A DNA stretch of 64,000 nucleotides. It comes from Aliisedimentitalea scapharcae (GTDB lineage Bacteria; Pseudomonadota; Alphaproteobacteria; Rhodobacterales; Rhodobacteraceae). The notes under the pieces were generated by a model. That model did not search any database, was not told the DNA's origin, and worked only from the letters and a program-made list of their open reading frames with translations. The stretch covers positions 806,001-870,000 of the forward strand of contig NZ_CP123584.1 in assembly GCF_045277565.1 (NCBI RefSeq), written 5' to 3'. Below, in pieces: positions 61,954 to 64,000 of the stretch (positions within the stretch are counted from its first letter, which is position 1; every line of letters begins with the position of its first letter). Both the position numbers and the translations under genes were made by a program.

Positions 61954-62358
61954 TCAGGGAACCGCCACCGAGAGAGCGGGCGTTGCGGGTTGAGCCGGTC
62001 GGGTTCGCGCCTGAAGCATGGCGCAGGGTGTATGCGCCGCACCGGGGGAGGCCATCGCACCGGTCATGTCAAACAATGCATCGGCAATGCGATCAAGCGT
62101 GGCGTTCGCGGTATCGCCCGAGACCCCGCAAAACAACCGGATCTGGTCCTGTGTCGCCACAAAACGCGCCGTACAGACACGATCGCAGCCCTGGACATCC
62201 GCAGATCCGTCGATTTCAAAATCAGGCGATGTGGCTGCTCCGGCGCGATGTACCGCCTGGGTCAGTCGTTTGACGATCCGCGCAGCTGCCGGACAAGGGC
62301 GTCCGGTGTGCTGGCACAAGGTTGCAGCATAAGAATACGTTTTGTCAGTCCAGATCAT
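61954..62358 (-). CDS. Small Cys-rich protein under cobalamin riboswitch (DUF1636-like)
   Basis: 134 residues from ATG 62358 (GGAGGG ribosome site). LCQHTGRPCPAAARIVKRL at the start and VQGCDRVCTARFVATQDQI with LFCGVS later recall DUF1636, small putative metal-binding proteins found with cobalamin genes in Rhodobacteraceae. The gene is immediately downstream of a cobalamin riboswitch, so it is probably expressed when B12 is scarce and may act in cobalt or B12 handling. The family call is tentative. Confidence 0.6.
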   Translation of the reverse strand: MIWTDKTYSYAATLCQHTGRPCPAAARIVKRLTQAVHRAGAATSPDFEIDGSADVQGCDRVCTARFVATQDQIRLFCGVSGDTANATLDRIADALFDMTGAMASPGAAHTPCAMLQARTRPAQPATPALSVAVP

Positions 62359-62477
62359 AGCGCCCTCCGCGCAGTTGAACGGGTGGACCTGACAGGTGTT
62401 GCGATGTGGTATTGGCGCGTTGTGCCATCATCGAACCCTGCCCAGACACCCCGTCCAGGTACAAGTTTCAGTTCCGA

Positions 62478-62645
62478 TGGCAGGTCTCCTGACTTGCGGG
62501 TCAAAACTTCCCCGATCCTTCCCACGCCGGATCTGGCGCAGTGGTGATCATTCGGGGTCGCTCGCCGCCTACAGTTGCGGGGGCAGTCGTGGACTGGGCC
62601 CTTTTCGGGGCCGCACCACATTCCCTTTTCATCCCGGCCACGTGA
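62478..62645 (-). promoter_or_regulatory. Cobalamin riboswitch
   Basis: On the minus strand: GATGAAAAGGGAATGTGGTG near the 5' end, then CCACGACTGCCCCCGCAACT, GCGAG, CCACTG, GGGAAGGATCGGGGAAG-type text, and AGTCAGGAGACCTGCC (62478-62493) at the 3' end. These are the conserved blocks of the AdoCbl/B12 riboswitch, including the B12 box, in the right order. It ends about 120 bases before the small Cys-rich gene, enough for a terminator or ribosome-site switch. Confidence 0.93.
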
Positions 62646-62695
62646 GCAACGCGGGAACCATCGGGTTCATCGCTAATGCCTGCGACCCCGCAGCG

Positions 62696-63277
62696 TCAAG
62701 CGGATTCGAAGTGGCACATCTGGTCTGGGAGGCGGCGCAGGATATCCGAATCGCGTTGGACCCGTGCCAATTGCCAGCCACCCTGCATCAGCAAATACAG
62801 GTTCTCGGCTGATCGGTGCGCCTGTTCGGGGGATTGTCCCAGACGCAGGGCGTGTTGTTCGACCTCGGTAATCCAGCCCTGAAACAGATGTGCTGCGTGG
62901 GTGTGAAAATCTTCGTTTTCCGGCCCTTCGAACAGGGTTGCAGAGACCGGGCAACCGCTCCACTTTCCGGCGCTATCAAACAATTTGGCGAGCTTGTGAC
63001 ACAGAGTCGTGGCCCCCGCTGCAAATGTATCCGCAGGGTCAAAACTGCTGGCGATCAACCGCAACATCTGGTCGGATGCCCAGGTGGCCGATGCCAACGC
63101 TAAGTCGGCCTTGCCGTTGGGAAAGTGGTGATACAGCGATCCTTTGGGTGCCTTTGCTTCGACCAGCAATTCATTCAATCCAACGCCATGATAGCCCCTG
63201 TTGCGGAACAGATTGGCCGCAGCTCGGATCAGGCGATCCTTGGTCGATAGCGGTTTTGGCGGCGTAACGTCAGTCAT
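62696..63277 (-). CDS. TetR-family regulator (LmrA/YxaF-like)
   Basis: 193 residues. HTH: STKDRLIRAAANLFRNRGYH with GLNELLVEAKAPKGSLYHHF. The C-terminal domain (CHKLAKLFDSAGKWSGCPVS, HAAHLFQGWITEVEQ) is of the LmrA/YxaF type. It is divergent from the alpha/beta hydrolase gene, and two palindromes in the 80-base gap share the core GACC-N4-GGTC, like operators of this subgroup. Probably an autorepressor that also controls the hydrolase. Ligand unknown. Confidence 0.9.
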   Translation of the reverse strand: MTDVTPPKPLSTKDRLIRAAANLFRNRGYHGVGLNELLVEAKAPKGSLYHHFPNGKADLALASATWASDQMLRLIASSFDPADTFAAGATTLCHKLAKLFDSAGKWSGCPVSATLFEGPENEDFHTHAAHLFQGWITEVEQHALRLGQSPEQAHRSAENLYLLMQGGWQLARVQRDSDILRRLPDQMCHFESA

Positions 63278-63295
63278 GGTGCCAGCTTGACAGAA

Positions 63296-63313
63296 CTGGA
63301 CCGATTGGTCCAG
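63296..63313. promoter_or_regulatory. TetR operator 1
   Basis: CTGGACCGATTGGTCCAG, perfect 7-bp arms around GATT. It starts 19 bases from the tetR start codon. It shares GACC-N4-GGTC with operator 2. Confidence 0.65.
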
Positions 63314-63321
63314 AGAGTGAA

Positions 63322-63337
63322 TAGACCAAACGGTCTA
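63322..63337. promoter_or_regulatory. TetR operator 2
   Basis: TAGACCAAACGGTCTA, perfect 6-bp arms around AAAC, 25 bases centre-to-centre from operator 1 and 20 bases before the hydrolase start. TAGACC/GGTCTA arms resemble LmrA/QdoR-type boxes. Confidence 0.7.
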
Positions 63338-63357
63338 GTTCGAAAGCGGGGTGGAAG

Positions 63358-64000
63358 ATGCGAGATTTGCAACCTGATGTCACGGAACAAGATGTCAGTT
63401 TTGATGCCGGTTCAAAACGCCTGCACGGCACCTTGTTCCGCCCCAAGGGCGATCCTGTTGCCGCCGTTGTCCTGAACCCGGCGACCGGCGCACCGCATGG
63501 CTTTTATCGACATTTTGCCCGTTGGTTGGTTACGGACCGCAATATGGCCTGTCTGACATATGATTACTCGGATTTTGGGGCTTCGGCTACGCGGCACCCG
63601 CGAGATTCGGATGCGACGATGTCCGATTGGGCGTTGGTTGATCAACCCGCGGCGCGGAATGCCATGCGCGATCTGCTGCCTGGCGTGCCAATTTGGGTGG
63701 TGGGACATTCACTGGGGGCGATGCTGATGCCTTTGCAAGACGGGCTTGAGGATGTGCAGCGCATGATCGGTGTCGCCAGCGGCCTGGTGCGCCACACGGA
63801 CCACCCCTGGCCTTATCAGCTGTTTGCCCGGTTGTTCTGGTTTGGACATGCGCCAATGCTGGTGAAGATGCTGGGGTACCTGCCGGGGCGGGTGGTCGGT
63901 TTCAACGTGGATCTTCCATCGGGTGTCTATTGGCAGTGGCGCAGGTGGTGCACGAAACCCAAGAGTTACTTGCCAGAAATGGGGCAAGGGTTGCCGGTCG
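63358..64000 (+). CDS. Alpha/beta hydrolase (3' end beyond the window)
   Basis: Open from ATG 63358 to the end of the window, 214 residues visible. An N-terminal strand, then VAAVVLNPATGAPHGFYRHF, the oxyanion region YDYSDFGAS, and the nucleophile elbow VVGHSLGAML with Ser118. This fits the COG4757-type serine hydrolase group. Acid and His residues would lie beyond or near the cut. Controlled by the divergent TetR gene. Substrate unknown. Confidence 0.85.
   Translation, partial: MRDLQPDVTEQDVSFDAGSKRLHGTLFRPKGDPVAAVVLNPATGAPHGFYRHFARWLVTDRNMACLTYDYSDFGASATRHPRDSDATMSDWALVDQPAARNAMRDLLPGVPIWVVGHSLGAMLMPLQDGLEDVQRMIGVASGLVRHTDHPWPYQLFARLFWFGHAPMLVKMLGYLPGRVVGFNVDLPSGVYWQWRRWCTKPKSYLPEMGQGLPV

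Overview
The window is chromosomal DNA from an alphaproteobacterium, very probably a marine Rhodobacteraceae (Roseobacter group) member. The evidence is a SAM/SAH-type riboswitch in front of metK (a class known from Rhodobacterales), the gene order rpsA-ihfB-lapA-trpF-trpB, roseobacter-like protein sequences throughout, a cobalamin riboswitch, TRAP transporters and anaerobic ubiquinone genes. Genus and species cannot be fixed from the sequence alone.

Layout. (1) 1-18.4 kb is core: corC (partial)-lnt, riboswitch-metK, a ClpP-like secreted protein, trmB, aroA-cmk, rpsA, ihfB-lapA-trpF, a frameshifted small gene, trpB, a DUF2237/serine hydrolase pair, rplY-pth and lldD. (2) 18.9-37.4 kb is accessory: two almost identical 1,543-bp IS3-family elements in direct orientation enclose about 15 kb of cargo. 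The cargo is a LysR-linked malonate/malonamate-type operon (amidase, TRAP dctMPQ, malonyl-CoA decarboxylase, malonyl-CoA synthetase, FAD-linked 2-hydroxyacid dehydrogenase), a divergent LysR/DoxX-VOC dioxygenase-cytochrome b561-heme membrane protein cluster resembling Bacillus catDE, and about 1.6 kb of decayed mobile DNA with a cluster of TGTAAAC motifs. The segment ends about 90 bp from the 3' end of a tRNA-Ser(GCU) gene, a common island integration site. (3) 38-47.4 kb: nucleoside hydrolase-ychF, trpA, gmd-fcl (GDP-fucose), a CaiB-like CoA transferase with unusual domain order, and a Zn/Cd-type P-ATPase behind a MerR-type promoter. (4) 47.4-53.8 kb is an anaerobic-respiration block: DUF2478, nnrS, ubiV, ubiU, ubiT, and divergently ubiD-ubiX, with an 18-bp perfect FNR-type palindrome in the shared promoter region. 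(5) 53.8-56.6 kb: LysR divergent from a 2-oxoglutarate dioxygenase-threonine aldolase pair with overlapping genes, perhaps an uncharacterised beta-hydroxy-amino-acid pathway. (6) 56.8-64 kb: recR, ybaB, a TauD-family dioxygenase, dnaX, a dual-specificity phosphatase, a cobalamin riboswitch with a small Cys-rich protein, and a TetR regulator divergent from an alpha/beta hydrolase (cut by the window end) with two operator palindromes.

The most promising leads are the dioxygenase-aldolase cassette, the FNR-type site joining ubiTUV and ubiDX, the catDE-like redox cluster, and the 41-nt hairpin that splits the transposase gene in both IS copies. All function calls rest on reading the sequence; no database search was run.
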